From Budorcas taxicolor (lineage: Eukaryota; Chordata; Mammalia; Artiodactyla; Bovidae), in contig NC_068910.1 in NCBI RefSeq assembly GCF_023091745.1, positions 174,771,170 to 174,835,169 of the forward strand: a stretch of DNA of 64,000 bases, read 5' to 3'. Of this stretch, positions 1-10,874 are shown piece by piece (position 1 is the first letter of the stretch; each line of letters opens with the position of its first letter). The notes beneath the pieces were generated by a model. That model was given only the letters and a program-made list of their open reading frames with translations. It did not search any database and was not told the DNA's origin. Both the position numbers and the translations under genes were made by a program.

Positions 1-210
1 CCCTCGACTCGATCATAGTCAACTCCCTCTCCCCTAAATTGATCATTCTCATGAATTTTATGGTAATCACTTTGATTTTCTTTGGAGTTGCATTGCCCAA
101 GTTTTATCCCTAAACACTATACTTTAATCCTTCTTCTTTTTATAAAAAAAAATTTTTAAACATGTTTCTTTTATTATCTACTTTTTGTAAAATAGCTTAT
201 TTGTATTACC
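1..210. other. AT-rich flank without recognised gene or repeat
   Basis: This is short AT-rich sequence leading up to the first BovB. I see no coding frame, splice site or repeat that I can name. Confidence 0.5.
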
Positions 211-1186
211 AGTTCAGTTCAGTTCAGTTGCTCAGTCATGTCCGACTCTTTGCGACCCCATGAATCGCAGCACACCAGGCCTCCCTGTCCATCACCAACA
301 CCTGGAGTTCACTCAGACTCACATCCATCGAGTCAGTGATGCCATCCAGCCATCTCATCCTTGGTCGTCCCCTTCTCCTCCTGCCCCCAATCCCTCCCAG
401 CATCAAAGTCTTTTCCAATGAGTCAACTCTTCGCATGAGGTGGCCAAAGTACTGGAGTTTCAGCTTTAGCATCATTCCTTCCAAAGAAATGCCAGGGCTG
501 ATCTCCTTCAGAATGGACTGGTTGGATCTCCTTGCAGTCCAAGGGACTCTCAAGAGTCTTCTCCAACACCACAGTTCAAAAGCATCAATTCTTTGGTGCT
601 CAGCCTTCTTCACAGTCCAACTTTCACATCCATACATGACTACTGGAAAAACCATAGCCTTGACTAGACGGACCTTAATCAGCAAAGTAATGTCTCTGCT
701 TTTGAATATGCTATCTAGGTTGGTCATAACTTTTCTTCCAAGGAGTAAGTGTCTTTTAATTTCATGGCTGCAATCACCATCCACAGTGATTTTGGAGCCC
801 AGAAAAATAAAATCAGCCTCTGTTTCCACTGTTTCCCCATCTATTTGCCATGAAGTGATGGGACCAGATGCCATGATCTTTGTTTTCTGAATGTTGAGCT
901 CCAAGCCAACTTTTTCACTCTCCTCTTTCACTTTCATCAAGAGGCTTTTTAGTTCCTCTTCACTTTCTGCCATAAGGGTGGTGTCATCTGCATATCTGAG
1001 GTTATTGATATTTCTCCTGGCAATCTTGATTCCAGCTTGTGTTTCTTCCAGTCCAGCGTTTCTCATGATGCACTCTGCATATAAGTTAAATAAGCAGGGT
1101 GACAATATACAGCCTTGACGTACTTCTTTTCCTATTTGGAACCAGTCTGTTGTTCCATGTCCAGTTCTAAGTGTTGCTTCCTGATC
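211..1186 (-). mobile_element. BovB (RTE) LINE, 5'-truncated 3' third
   Basis: The copy reads 3' to 5' along the plus strand, starting with the BovB tail (repeats of GTTCA, then CTCAGTCATGTCCGACTC). An almost continuous minus-strand frame (positions 1219-236, about 327 codons) carries the end of the reverse transcriptase, including the intact active-site motif YADD at 994-983, followed by the typical BovB C-terminal region rich in Arg and Gly. It lacks the endonuclease and the RT N-terminal half. A possible short target-site duplication TTGTATT (201-207 and 1200-1206) flanks it, though about 13 unexplained bases precede the right copy. It lies directly against the next, older BovB in the same orientation. 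Confidence 0.93.
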
Positions 1187-1206
1187 TAACATACTATTGT
1201 TGTATT

Positions 1207-2580
1207 GTTGTTCAGTCACTCAGCCATGTCGGACTCATTTTGACCCCATGAACTACAGCACGCCAAGTCTTTCCTGTCGTTCACCATCTCCCAGAGGTTG
1301 CTCAAACTCATGTCCATTGAGTTGGTGATGCCATCTATTCATCTCATCCTCTGTCATCCTCTTCTCCTCCTGCCTTCAGTCTTTCCCAGAATCAGGGTCT
1401 CTTCCAGTGAGTTGGCTCTTAGGATCAGGCAGTCAAAGTACTGGAGCTTCAGCATCAGATAAGTCCTTCCAATGAATATTCAGGATTGATTTCCTTTAGA
1501 ATTGACTGGTTTGATCTCCTTGCAATCCAAGGGACTCTCAAGAGTCTTTTCAAACACCACAGTTCAAAAGCATCAATTCTTTGGCACTCAGCCTTCTTTA
1601 TGGTCCAACTCTCACATCCATACATGACCACTGGAAAAATTATAGGTTGGACTAGACAGACTTTTGTTGGCAAAGTAATGTCTCTGCTTTTTAATACGCT
1701 GTCTAGGTTTGTCATAGCTTTCCTTCCAAGGAGGAAATGTCTTTTAATTTCATGGCTACAGTCACCATCTGCAGTGATTTTGGAGCCCCAAAAAATAAAG
1801 TCTCTCACTATTTCCATTGTTTCCCCATCTATTTGCCATGTAGTGATGGGACTGTATGCCATGATCTTAGTTTTTTGAATGTTGAGTTTTAAGCCAGCTT
1901 TTTCACTCTCCTCTTTCACTTTCATCAAGAGGCTCTTTATACTGCCTTGATGTACTCCTTTCCTAATTTGGAACCAGTCCATTGTTCCATGTCCAGTTCT
2001 AACTGTTGCTTCCTTACCTGCATACATATTTCTCAGGAGACTGGTCAGGTGGTCTGGTATTCCCATCTGTTTAAGAATTTTCCCCAGTTTGTTGTGATCC
2101 ACACAGCCAAAGGCTTTTAGTGTAGTCCATGAAGCAGATGTTTTCCTGGAATTCTCTTGCCTTTTCTATGATCCAGTGAATGTTGGCAATTTGATTCCTG
2201 GTTCCTCTGCCTTTTCTAAATCCCGCTTGATCATCTGGAAGCTCTTGGTTCACATACTGTTGAAGCCTAGCTTGGAGAATTTTGAGCATTACTTTACTAG
2301 CATGTGAAATAAGTACAATTGTGCGGTAGTTTGAACATTCTTTGGCACTGCCCTTCTTTGGGACTGGAATGAAAACTGACTTTTTCCAGTCCTGTGGCCA
2401 CTGCTGAGTTTTTCAAATTTGCTGGCATATTAAGTGCAGCACTTTCACAGCATCATCTTTTAGGATTTGAAATAGCTCAGCTAGAGTTCCATCACCTCCA
2501 CTAGCTTTGTTCATAGTGATGTTTCCTAAAGTCATCTTGACTTCTCACTCCAAGCTGTCTGACTGTAGTTGAGTGATCAT
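1207..2580 (-). mobile_element. BovB LINE, older copy with RT active site deleted
   Basis: The BovB tail starts at about 1207 and the minus-strand RT region follows. Two frames remain: 2102-1455 (RT palm to C terminus) and 2289-2071 (RT N-terminal motif MLKILQARLQQYVN). At about 1940/1941 the frame jumps from the GVHQG block straight to KSLLMKVKEESEK, so roughly 55-60 codons, including YADD, are missing compared with neighbouring copies. Sequence further 5' (2290-2580) still matches the region before the RT fingers. Divergence is clearly higher than in the 211-1186 copy. Confidence 0.9.
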
Positions 2581-2617
2581 AGAACACTCAATAACATAAC
2601 ATACGATGCTGTGCTGT

Positions 2618-2820
2618 GCTTAGTTGTTCAATCATGTCCAAATCTTTGTGACTCCATGGACTGTAGCCTGCCAAGCTCCTCTGTCCATAGGATTCTTCAG
2701 GCAAAAGTGCCAGAGTCAGTTGCCATGTCCTCCTCCAGGGAATCTTCCCAACCCAAAGATCAAGCTCAAGTCAACTACATTGCGGGTGGATTCTTTACCA
2801 GCTAAGCCACCAGGGAAGCC
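2618..2820 (-). mobile_element. Bov-tA type SINE
   Basis: The reverse complement starts with the tRNA-derived head (GGCTTCCCTGGTGGCTTAGC), followed by the body shared with BovB tails, ending near CATGATTGAACAACTAAG. Length is near the usual 200-215 bp. It is diverged (for example AAAGTGCCAGAGTCAG in place of AAGAATACTGGAGTGG). Confidence 0.85.
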
Positions 2821-2821
2821 C

Positions 2822-2940
2822 AAGAATACTGGAGTGGGTAGTCTATCCCTTCTCCAGGGTATCTTCCTGACCCAGGAATTAAATCAGGGTCTCCTGCATT
2901 GCAGGCGGATTCTTTAACAGCTGAGCTACCAGGGAAGCCC
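2822..2940 (-). mobile_element. Bov-tA type SINE, 3'-truncated
   Basis: A second copy in the same orientation directly abuts the first. Only the tRNA-derived head and the first half of the body remain (from GGGGCTTCCCTGGTAGCTCA at 2940 back to AGTATTCTTG near 2822). It could be a separate insertion or a partial duplication. Confidence 0.82.
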
Positions 2941-3735
2941 CTAACATACAATAAACTCACACAATTTGAAAGATTTGACATATGTATAAAAACTATCTCT
3001 AAAATCAAGTAGCACTTGAGCATACTTAGAGCCTAGATACTGGTTTCCAATACCATTCCCACTCAAAGGAACCAGGACTGCTCAGAAAAACAGCTGATTC
3101 CAAGGCTGGGGCAGAGTAGGTATTCCTGAAACAGTTTGTTATAATGAAAGTAAAGAAGTACTTATACAAGATGATGGGATTGTGTTCCAGCATTGTAAGA
3201 ATCAGCTTGAAGGGGCCCCCACTAGCTAACTTGTGCGCCAAAGTAATTAAATACAGTAATGACTGGTGAACCATTGAACAAAATAAAGTTCAAGAATCCA
3301 TACCAATAATTGATAAATAATGGGAAGAAGGGAGGCTCTTATTTAAAGTAGAATGAAGAGGACTCATTAATAAATGAGGAGGGAGATCTGGAGTTGGAAA
3401 AATCATCTAACAACAACTGGATAAGGACTGGATGAGGCAGAAATCATCGATGGATGCTGCATTTATGGATAAATGTTGATGAAAATCAGAGCACGTGTAT
3501 GTATTTAAAGCGTCTCTTATAGACTGTTTACTGGTTGAAACAGAACAACAGCCCTCAGCAATAACCCTCAGTGAAAGAACTAAGCTCTACTTTGACCAGA
3601 TGATCAAAATTAACATCACCAGTGAGAAGCAGATGCTCATGTGCCTCCAGCTGTGATGCCCTGAGAAGCGCTTGTGCTCACCTATGTAAGCTGGCTGAGA
3701 GTACATATCCTTAATCTAATCAAGAGAAAAATACA
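2941..3735. other. Unassigned sequence, no gene seen
   Basis: There is no open frame with exon-like properties. The mixed composition may contain an old, heavily diverged repeat, but I cannot name one. The 82-codon minus frame at 3274-3026 has no recognisable domain or splice context. Confidence 0.4.
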
Positions 3736-4012
3736 AAATGGAAAATTTTTTATTGAAAAAAAGTATGAAGGGTTCTACATTCTTCAAAAATGTCCATGTC
3801 ATAAAAAGATATAGCCATTTGAAAACTAAGTGTATTATGCAATGACATGGGAAAATATCCAGGATATATTATTAACTGAAAATATGTTTAAAATATGCAT
3901 TCTTTGAAAAATGGACTACAAGGATATATCAAAATATAAAGACAATGTTTGTTTTGTGAGTATTTCTGTATTTCCCAAGTTTTATGCATTTACTTTGAAA
4001 TCAAACAAAAAT
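3736..4012 (+). mobile_element. Possible old L1 3' end (L1M type)
   Basis: The stretch resembles the end of L1 ORF2 and 3' UTR of old mammalian L1 families: AATGTCCATGTCATAAAAAG, then GATATATTATTAACTGAAAA, then TTTCTGTATTTCCCAAGTTT. Divergence is high, so the family assignment is tentative. Confidence 0.45.
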
Positions 4013-4664
4013 GTTCCTTTTAGAAATGCTTTGAGACTCAGAAGCCCTAACCACAACTTTCACTCTACGTTCAGACTCATACACTTTTCTGAAACTAGAG
4101 GCAGGGAGAGCAGAACTATTTTAAGTGGTTATTTTACTATGTGGACAATTAATTTTGGCTGCAATTTGGAAAAAAGCTCCCTGGGGAGTCTACTATCCCA
4201 AGAACTCTCTTCACTATGGTCATCTCCCACCCCCATGCCACTCTTTTTATGGTCTGCCCTTCACTGCCTGATTGTTATCTTCACCTTCATTAGAATGGGA
4301 GGAATTGGAAGGAATAGAAACAATGCCTACATCTCTTTAAACACACATTCCTTCTTTTACTCTCAATAAATAGTGTTAATCCTTTCTCTTCAACTATTTT
4401 GAATAAGCCTAAGGAAAGGCCCCTGCTGCTCCTGTCAATCAAAGCAAAGGAAATAAGATAGAATAATTGGATATTTTCCTCTAATTTGAAAGGCAAGGGT
4501 CTTACATTCCATTCGTTTATGTGAAATAGCTATTCTTAAACCGCTTTCTTGATATTTCCACTTTGCTGTCCAAAAGGCGTTTCGAATCTAACAGATCAAA
4601 AGCATTGTTTTCTAATTTCCTCACTGCCATATCTATTTCTTTTACAGATTCCCCCACTTCAATA
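4013..4664. other. Unassigned sequence
   Basis: I see no supported gene or named repeat here. Polypyrimidine-rich stretches occur around 4190-4280 but no coding frame stands out. Confidence 0.4.
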
Positions 4665-4886
4665 AATGGCACCAACACATAATGATACTAATAGTAACAC
4701 CTTACATGTCTCACACTACCCTCAAACCAGCCCTTTTTCAGCCCTTGTTACAGTAGAGGAAACTGAGAACAGAGGTAAGTAATACGCCCAAGGTGACATA
4801 ACCGCTAAGTAGTACTGCTAGGATTTGAACCCCAGCAGTCTCCATCTGGCTTCTAGGCTGTTAGTCACTGTACTCTATTGCCTCTA
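4665..4886 (+). mobile_element. MIR SINE
   Basis: Diagnostic MIR blocks appear in order: AGTAACACCTTACATGTCTC, GAGGAAACTGAGAACAGAGG, TAAGTAATACGCCCAAGGT, GGATTTGAACCCCAGCAGTC, ending with TACTCTATTGCCTCT. It is an old tRNA-derived SINE, nearly complete from the core onward. Confidence 0.88.
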
Positions 4887-4919
4887 AACTGTCTACCCAG
4901 ATGCTGAAAAGCCCCAAAC

Positions 4920-5250
4920 CTCATTCTTTATTATTTCTTTTCCAATCCTCTTGCTCCCCAACCATATCCACTCCATCAGTAAACCCTGTTAGATTGATCC
5001 CTGGCCTCTATTTCTTTCCAACTCTAAGCCAGTCACTGCTTACTTGCATGAATGCACAGCCTCCCACCTCATCTCCCTGATCATTCTTGCATATCTATTT
5101 CAGTCCATTTCCCATGTAATAGCCATGCCAACCTTTTAAAACAAATCAGATCAATTCACTCTCTTGCCAACCACCCCGCCCCCCACACACACACCACCAC
5201 CAATAGTTTCCCTCTGCAAAAATCCAAAATCCTCACTAGACTTTGGACAT
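4920..5250 (+). mobile_element. L2 LINE fragment, part 1 (interrupted)
   Basis: The block AACAAATCAGATCAATTCAC followed by CAAAAATCCAAAATCCTCAC matches the L2 region that in mammals reads CAAATCAGATCATGTCACTC then AAAATCCAAACTCC. The continuation is found near 7628-7955, so this L2 appears split by the old repeat at 5255-7627. Confidence 0.6.
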
Positions 5251-5254
5251 ACTG

Positions 5255-5313
5255 GTATATTCATTTCTTATTGCTGCTGTAACAAATTACCATAAATGTA
5301 GGGGTTTCAGCTC
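5255..5313 (+). mobile_element. Unnamed old mammalian repeat, part 1
   Basis: CTTATTGCTGCTGTAACAAATTACC is a common start block of an old mammalian interspersed repeat whose family I do not name with certainty. The repeat resumes at 6965 (ACCCAAATTTATTGTCTTAT) after a BovB, and ends near the ATTATTCTGTCAACCACA block at about 7604-7622. Confidence 0.55.
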
Positions 5314-6964
5314 CATTCAGTTATTCAATCATGTCCGACTCTTTGTGACCCCATGAACTGCAGCACACAAGGCCTCCCTGTCCATCACCAACTCCTGGAG
5401 TTCACCCAAACCCATGTCCATTGCATCGATGATGCCATTCAACCATCTCATCCTCTGTCATTCCCTTCTCTTCCTGCCCTCAATCTTTCCCAGCATCAGG
5501 GTCTTTTCAAATGAGTCAGCTCTCCACGTAGGTGGCCAAAGTATTGGAGTTTCAGTCTCAGCATCAGACCTTCCAATGAACACCCAGGACTGGTCTCCTT
5601 TAGGATGGACTGGTTGGATCTCCTTGCAGTCCAAGGGACTCTCAAGAGTCTTCTCCAACACCATAGTTCAAAAGCATCAATTCTTCAGTGCTCAGCTTTC
5701 TTATATTCCAACTCTCACATTCATACATGACTACTGGAAAAACCATAGCCTTGACTAGATGGACCTTTGTTGGCAAAGTAATGTCTCTGCTTTTGAATAT
5801 GCTATCTAGGTTGGTCATAACTTTTCTTCCAAGGAGTAAGTGTCTTTTAATTTCATGGCTGCAATCACCATCCACAGTGATTATGGAGGCCAGAAAAATA
5901 AAATCAGCCTCTGTTTCCACTGTTTCCCCATCTATTTCCCATGAAGTGATGGGACCGGGTGCCATGATCTTAGTTTTCTGAATGTTGAGCTTTAAGCCAA
6001 CTTTTTCACTCTCCTCTTTCACTTTCATCAAGAGGCTTTTTAGTTCTTCTTCACTTTCAGCCATAAGGGTGATGTCATCTGCATATCTGAGGTTATTGAT
6101 ATTTCTCCCGGCAATCTTGACTCTAGTTTGTGCTTCCTCCAGCCCAGCATTTCTCATGATGTACTCTGCATATAAGTTATATAAGCAAGGTGACAATATA
6201 CAGCCTTGATGTACTCCTTTTCCTATTTGGAACCAGTCTATTGTTCCATGTCCAGTTGTAACTGTTACTTCTTGACATGCATACAGATTTCTCAAGAGGC
6301 AGGTCAGGTGGTCTGGTATTCCCATTTCTTTCAGAATTTTCCACAGTTTACTGTGATCCACACAGTCAAAGGCTTTGGCATAGTCAATAAAGCAGAAATA
6401 GATGTTTTTCTGGAACTCTCTTGCTTTTTCCATGATCCAGCAGATGTTGGCAATTTGATCTCTGGTTCCTCTGCCTTTTCTAAAACCAGCTTGAACATCA
6501 GGAAGTTCACGGTTCACGTATTGCTGAAGCCTGGCTTGGAGAATTTTGAGCATTACTTTACTAGCATGTGAGATGAGTGCAACTGTGCAGTAGTTTGAGC
6601 ATTCTTTGGCATTGCCTTTTTTTGGAACTGGAATGAAAACTGACTTTCCAGTCCTGTGGCCACTGCTGAGTTTTCCAAATTTGCTGGCATATTGAGTATG
6701 GCACTTTCACAGCATCATCTTTTAGGATTTGAAATAGCTCCACTGGAATTCCATCACCTCCACTAGCTTTGTTCGTAGTGATGCTTTTTAAGGCCCACCT
6801 GACATCACATTCCAGGATGTCCGGCTTTAGGTGAGTGTGAGTGATCACACATTCATGATTCTTGCCACCTCTTCTTAATATCTTCTGCTTCTGTTAGGTC
6901 CATACCATTTCTGTCCTTTATTGAGCCCATCTTTGCATAAAATGCTCCCTTGGTAGCTCTAATT
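5314..6964 (-). mobile_element. BovB LINE, 5'-truncated (RT part)
   Basis: The copy starts with a degenerate BovB 3' tail at about 5314 and extends to about 6964, stopping upstream of the RT in the linker after the endonuclease. The RT active-site motif YADD is intact at 6085-6074. It interrupts an old repeat whose two halves are recognisable on each side. The endonuclease domain is missing. Confidence 0.93.
5642..6553 (-). pseudogene. BovB reverse transcriptase fragment
   Basis: The frame covers about 303 codons. In order it has the N-terminal RT block (MLKILQARLQQYVNRELPDV), the FRKGRGTRDQIAN block, the FIDYAKAFDCVDH block with the first catalytic Asp, the GVHQGCILSP block, and RYADDITLMAE with both catalytic Asps. 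The frame breaks near 5660 before the C-terminal region ends, and sequence upstream (6848-6561) lies in another frame. The copy is therefore not a functional ORF, although the RT core motifs are all present. Confidence 0.85.
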
Positions 6965-7627
6965 TAATAACCCAAATTTATTGTCTTATATTTCTAAGGT
7001 AAGAAGTCCTAAAATCAAGATGTCATGAGGTCTCTGTTCCTCCTGGCAGCTCCAGGGGGGAATCTATTTCCTTGCCTTTTCTAGCTTCTAGAGATGACAC
7101 GAATTCCTTGGCTTTTAGTCCCTTCTTCCATCTTCAAATCACGTCACTCCAACCTTTGCTTCCATCTTCACACCCATTTCTGTGACTGTGACTCTCTTGC
7201 CTTCATCTTATAAGTGAAATGAAAGTGTCAGTCACTCAGTTGTGTCCAGCTCTTTGCAACCCCATGGACTGTAGCCCACCAGAATCCATGGAAGTCTCCA
7301 GGCAAGAACGCCAGAGTCAGTAGCTATTCCCTTTCCCTCTCCAGGGGAATCTTCCCAACCCAGGGATAGAAACATGGGTCTCATGCACTTTAGGTGGATT
7401 CTTTACTGTCTGAGCCACCAGGGAACTCATAAGGACTTTTGCTACTACAACATTGAGTCTGACTGAATAATCCAAGATAATTTACCCAGCTCTATATCTT
7501 CAATTTAATCACATGTGCAAAATCCCTTTTGCCACATGGAGTAATATACTCACAGATTTCAGGGACCAGAACATTTAAATCTTTGGAAGCCATTATTCTG
7601 TCAACCACAACTGGCTTTCATGTTTCT
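6965..7627 (+). mobile_element. Unnamed old mammalian repeat, part 2
   Basis: This continues the repeat from 5255-5313: TTTATTGTCTTATATTTCTA, then CCTTGCCTTTTCTAGCTTCT, then ATTCCTTGGCTTTTAGTCCC, ending with CCATTATTCTGTCAACCACA. It is interrupted by a Bov-tA at 7215-7425. The order and spacing match one old repeat copy. Confidence 0.55.
7215..7425 (-). mobile_element. Bov-tA type SINE with target-site duplication
   Basis: Read on the minus strand the element begins at the tRNA-derived head (TTCCCTGGTGGCTCAGACAG) and ends in a BovB-like tail (ACTGAGTGACTGACACTTTC). The flanks CTTATAAG (7207-7214) and CTCATAAG (7426-7433) look like an 8-bp target duplication with one change. It sits inside the old repeat spanning 5255-7627. 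Confidence 0.87.
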
Positions 7628-7955
7628 TTTACTTGTAAAACTCACTCCCATGAATTTTTTATCTTTAATCTCTCTGCTTCCAGATGTTACCTTGTTAGCA
7701 CTGTAGCTCCTTTCTATTGCTCAGATCTTAACTCAAACACCATCTGCTCAGGGATACCACTCTATCAAAAGCATACAACTCTTCCCCACACTCACATTGT
7801 TTTATGCCTGTTTTATATTTTTATAGCACTTAATATTACCTGAAATTACCTATTGTAGCTTGTCAATGTTGTTACTCCTTTATCTAGTGCTTGCATGCAA
7901 AATCATGGCTCATACCTGCCTCTCAATGAGCATTTTGTATTGAATAGGTAAATCA
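7628..7955 (+). mobile_element. L2 LINE 3' part (part 2)
   Basis: L2 blocks are CTTAACTCAAACACCATCTG CTCAGG, then TTTATATTTTTATAGCACTT followed by AATATTACCTGAAATTACC, as in the L2 3' region. Together with 4920-5250 it suggests one L2 split by a later insertion. Confidence 0.6.
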
Positions 7956-8583
7956 AGGAAATCTAGCCACTTAAATCCAGGATCATGGATCTATACTCTG
8001 ACACAGGTTTGCTACCAGGCCACCTGCTTGCTAGAGAAAATATTCTCATGAATGATGAGAGAGGCAAGAGGAAAATCAGTTCAGTTCAGTCGCTCAGCTG
8101 TATCCAACTCTTTGCAACCCCATGGACTGCAACACACCAGTTCTCCAGTCCATTATCAACTCCCGGAGTTTACCCTAACTCGTGTCTATTGAGTCGGTGA
8201 TGCCATCCAACCATCTCATCCTCTGTCGTTCCCTTCTCTTCCTGCCCTCAATCTTTCCCAGCATCAGGGACTTTTCAAATGAGTCAGCTCTTCGCATCAG
8301 GTGACTGAAGTATTGATGTTTCAGCTTCAACACCAGTCCTTCCAGTGAACACACAGGAATGATCTCCCTTAGGATGGACTGGTTGGATCTCCTTGCAGTC
8401 CAAGGGACTCTCAAGAATCTTCTCCAACACCATAGTTCAAAAGCATCAATTCTTCAGCACTCAGCTTTCTTTACAGTCCAACACTCACATCCATACATGA
8501 CTACTGGAAAAACCATAGCCTTGATTACATGGACCTTTGTGGCAAAGTAATGTCTTTGCTTTTGAATATGCTATCTAGGTTGG

Positions 8584-9321
8584 TCATAACTTTCCTTCCA
8601 AGAAGTAAGTGTCTTTTAATTTCATGGCTGCAATCACCATCCACAGTAATTTTGGAGCCCCCAAAATAAAGTCAGCCTCTGTTTCCACTGTTTCCCCATC
8701 TATTTCCCATGAAGTGATTGGACCGGGTGCCATGATCTTAGTTTTCTGAATGTTGAGCTTTAAGCCAACTTTTTCACTCTCCTCTTTCACTTTCATCAAG
8801 AGGCTTTTTAGTTCTTCTTCACTTTCAGCCATAAGAGTGCTGTCATCTGCACATCTGAAGTTATTGTTATTTCTCCCGGTAATCTTGATTCCAGCTTGTG
8901 CTTCTTCCAGCCCAGTGTTTCTCATGATGTACTCTGCATATAAGTTAAATAAGCAAGGTGACAATATACAGCCTTGATGTACTCCTTGTCCTACTTGGAA
9001 CCAATCTGTTGTTCCATGTCCAGTTGTAACTGTTACCTCTTGACATGCATACAGATTTCTCAAGAGGCAGGTCAGGTGGTCTGGTATTCCCATTTCTTTC
9101 AGAATTTTCCACAGTTTACTGTGATCCACACAGTCAAAGGCTTTGGCATAGTCAATAAAGCAGAAATAGATGTTTTTCTGGAACTCTCTTGCTTTTTCCA
9201 TGATCCAGCGGATGTTGGCAATTTGATCTCTGGTTCCTCTGCCTTTTCTAAAACCAGCTTGAACATCAGGAAGTTCACGGTTCACGTATTGCTGAAGCCT
9301 GGCTTGGAGAATTTTGAGCAT
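8584..9321 (-). pseudogene. BovB reverse transcriptase with CADD in place of YADD
   Basis: The frame of 245 codons starts with MLKILQARLQQYVNRELPDV, keeps the FIDYAKAFDCVDH block and reaches the active site at 8853-8842, which reads C-A-D-D because the Tyr codon TAT has become TGT (8853-8851). The preceding residues also differ from other copies (NNNFR in place of NINNLR). The two Asp residues are kept. The C-terminal part of the RT is in other frames (8414-8175), so this is a dead copy. Confidence 0.85.
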
Positions 9322-9429
9322 TACTTTACTTGTGTGTGAGATGAGTACAATTGTGTGGTAGTTTGAGCATTCTTTGGCATTGCCTTTCTTTTGGACTGGA
9401 ATGAAAACTGACCTTTTCCAGTCCTGTGG

Positions 9430-10101
9430 TCACTGCTGAGTTTTCCAAGTTTGTTGGCATATTGAGTATGGCACTTTCACAGCATCATCTTTCAGGATTT
9501 GAAACAGCTCAACTGGAATTCCATCACCTCCACTAGCTTTGTTTGTAGTGATGCTTTCTAAGGCCCACTTGACTTCACAATCCAGGATATCTGGCTCTAG
9601 GTGAGTGATCACACCATTGTGATTATCTGGGTCATGAAGCTGTTTTTTGTACAGTTCTTCTGTGTATTCTTGCCACCTCTTCTTAATATCTTCTGCTTCG
9701 GTTAGGTCCATATCATTTCTGTCCTTTATCAAGCCCATCTTTGCATGAAATGTTCCCTTGGTAGCTCTAATTTTCCTGGAGAGATCTCTAGTCTTTCCCA
9801 TTCTACTGTTTTCCTCTAATTCTTTGCACTGATCACTGAGGAAGGCTTTCTTATCTCTCCTTGCTATTCTTTGGAACTCTGCATTCAAGTGTGTATATCT
9901 TTCCTTTCCTCCTTTGCTTTTCACTTCTCTTCTTTTCACAGCTATTTCTAAGGCCTCCTCAGACAGCCATTTTGCTTTTTTGCATTTCTTTTTCTTGGGG
10001 ATGGTCTTGATCCCTGTCTCTTGTACAATGTCACAAACCTCAGTCCATAGTTCATCAAGCATTCTGTCTATCAGATCTAGTCCCTTAAATCTATTTTTCA
10101 T
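9430..10101 (-). pseudogene. BovB linker region between endonuclease and RT
   Basis: This open stretch of about 223 codons contains the Lys/Arg-rich block KKKKCKKAKWLSEEALEIAV, the KIRATKGTFHAKMG block and TNKASGGDGIPVELFQ leading into the RT fingers. It is the central part of the BovB ORF2, separated from the RT frame by a break near 9400. The gene around it is decayed. Confidence 0.8.
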
Positions 10102-10397
10102 TCCACTGTATAATCATAAGGGATTTGATTTAGGTTATACCTGAATGGTCCAGTGGTTTTCCCACTTTCTTCAATTTAAGTCTGAATTTGGCAATAAGGA
10201 GTGCATGATCTGAGCTACAGTCAGCTCCCAGTCTTGTTTTTGCTGACTGTATAGGGCTTCTCCATTTTTGGCTGCCAAGAATATAATCAGTCTGATTTTG
10301 GTGTTGGCCATCTGCTGATGTCCATGTGTAGGTCTTCTCTTGTGTTTTTGGAAGAGAGTGTTAGCAATGACCAGTCTGTTCTCTTAGTAAAACTCTA

Positions 10398-10874
10398 CTA
10401 ACTTTGCCCTGCTTCATTCTGTACTCCAAGGCCAAATTTGCCTGTTACTCCAGGTGTTTCTTGACTTCCTACTTTTGCATTCCAGTCCCCTATAATGAAA
10501 AGGACATCTTTTTTGGGTGTTAGTTCTGAAAGGTCTTGTAGGTCTTCATAAAACCATTCAACTTCAGCTTCTTCAGCATTACTGGTTGGGATACAGACTT
10601 GGATTACTATATTAATGAATGGTTTGTATTGGAAATGAACAGAGATCATTCTGTCATTTTTGAGATTGCATCCAAGTACTGCATTTCAGACTCTTTTGTT
10701 GACCATGATGGCTACTCCATTTCTTCTGAGGGATTCCTGCCCACAGTAGTAGATATAATGGTCATCTGAGTTAAATTCACCCATTCCAGTCCATCTTAGT
10801 TCGCTGATTCCTAGAATGTCAACGTTCACTCTTGCCATCTCTTGTTTGACCAGTTCCAATTTGCCTTGATTCAT
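10398..10874 (-). pseudogene. BovB AP-like endonuclease remnant
   Basis: Two minus frames (10874-10686 and 10649-10398) carry endonuclease motifs: DILGISELRW with the metal-binding Glu, then IIGDWNAKVG with the Asp/Asn pair of the exonuclease-endonuclease-phosphatase fold. The break between them is near 10670. This is the domain BovB uses to nick target DNA; most copies in this window have lost it. Confidence 0.8.

Noticed and set aside
336..890. 184-codon plus frame over the first BovB
   Set aside because: It is an antisense shadow of the BovB ORF; equivalent shadows recur over every BovB copy.
3026..3274. 82-codon minus frame
   Set aside because: No recognisable motif or splice context; lengths like this are expected by chance over 64 kb.
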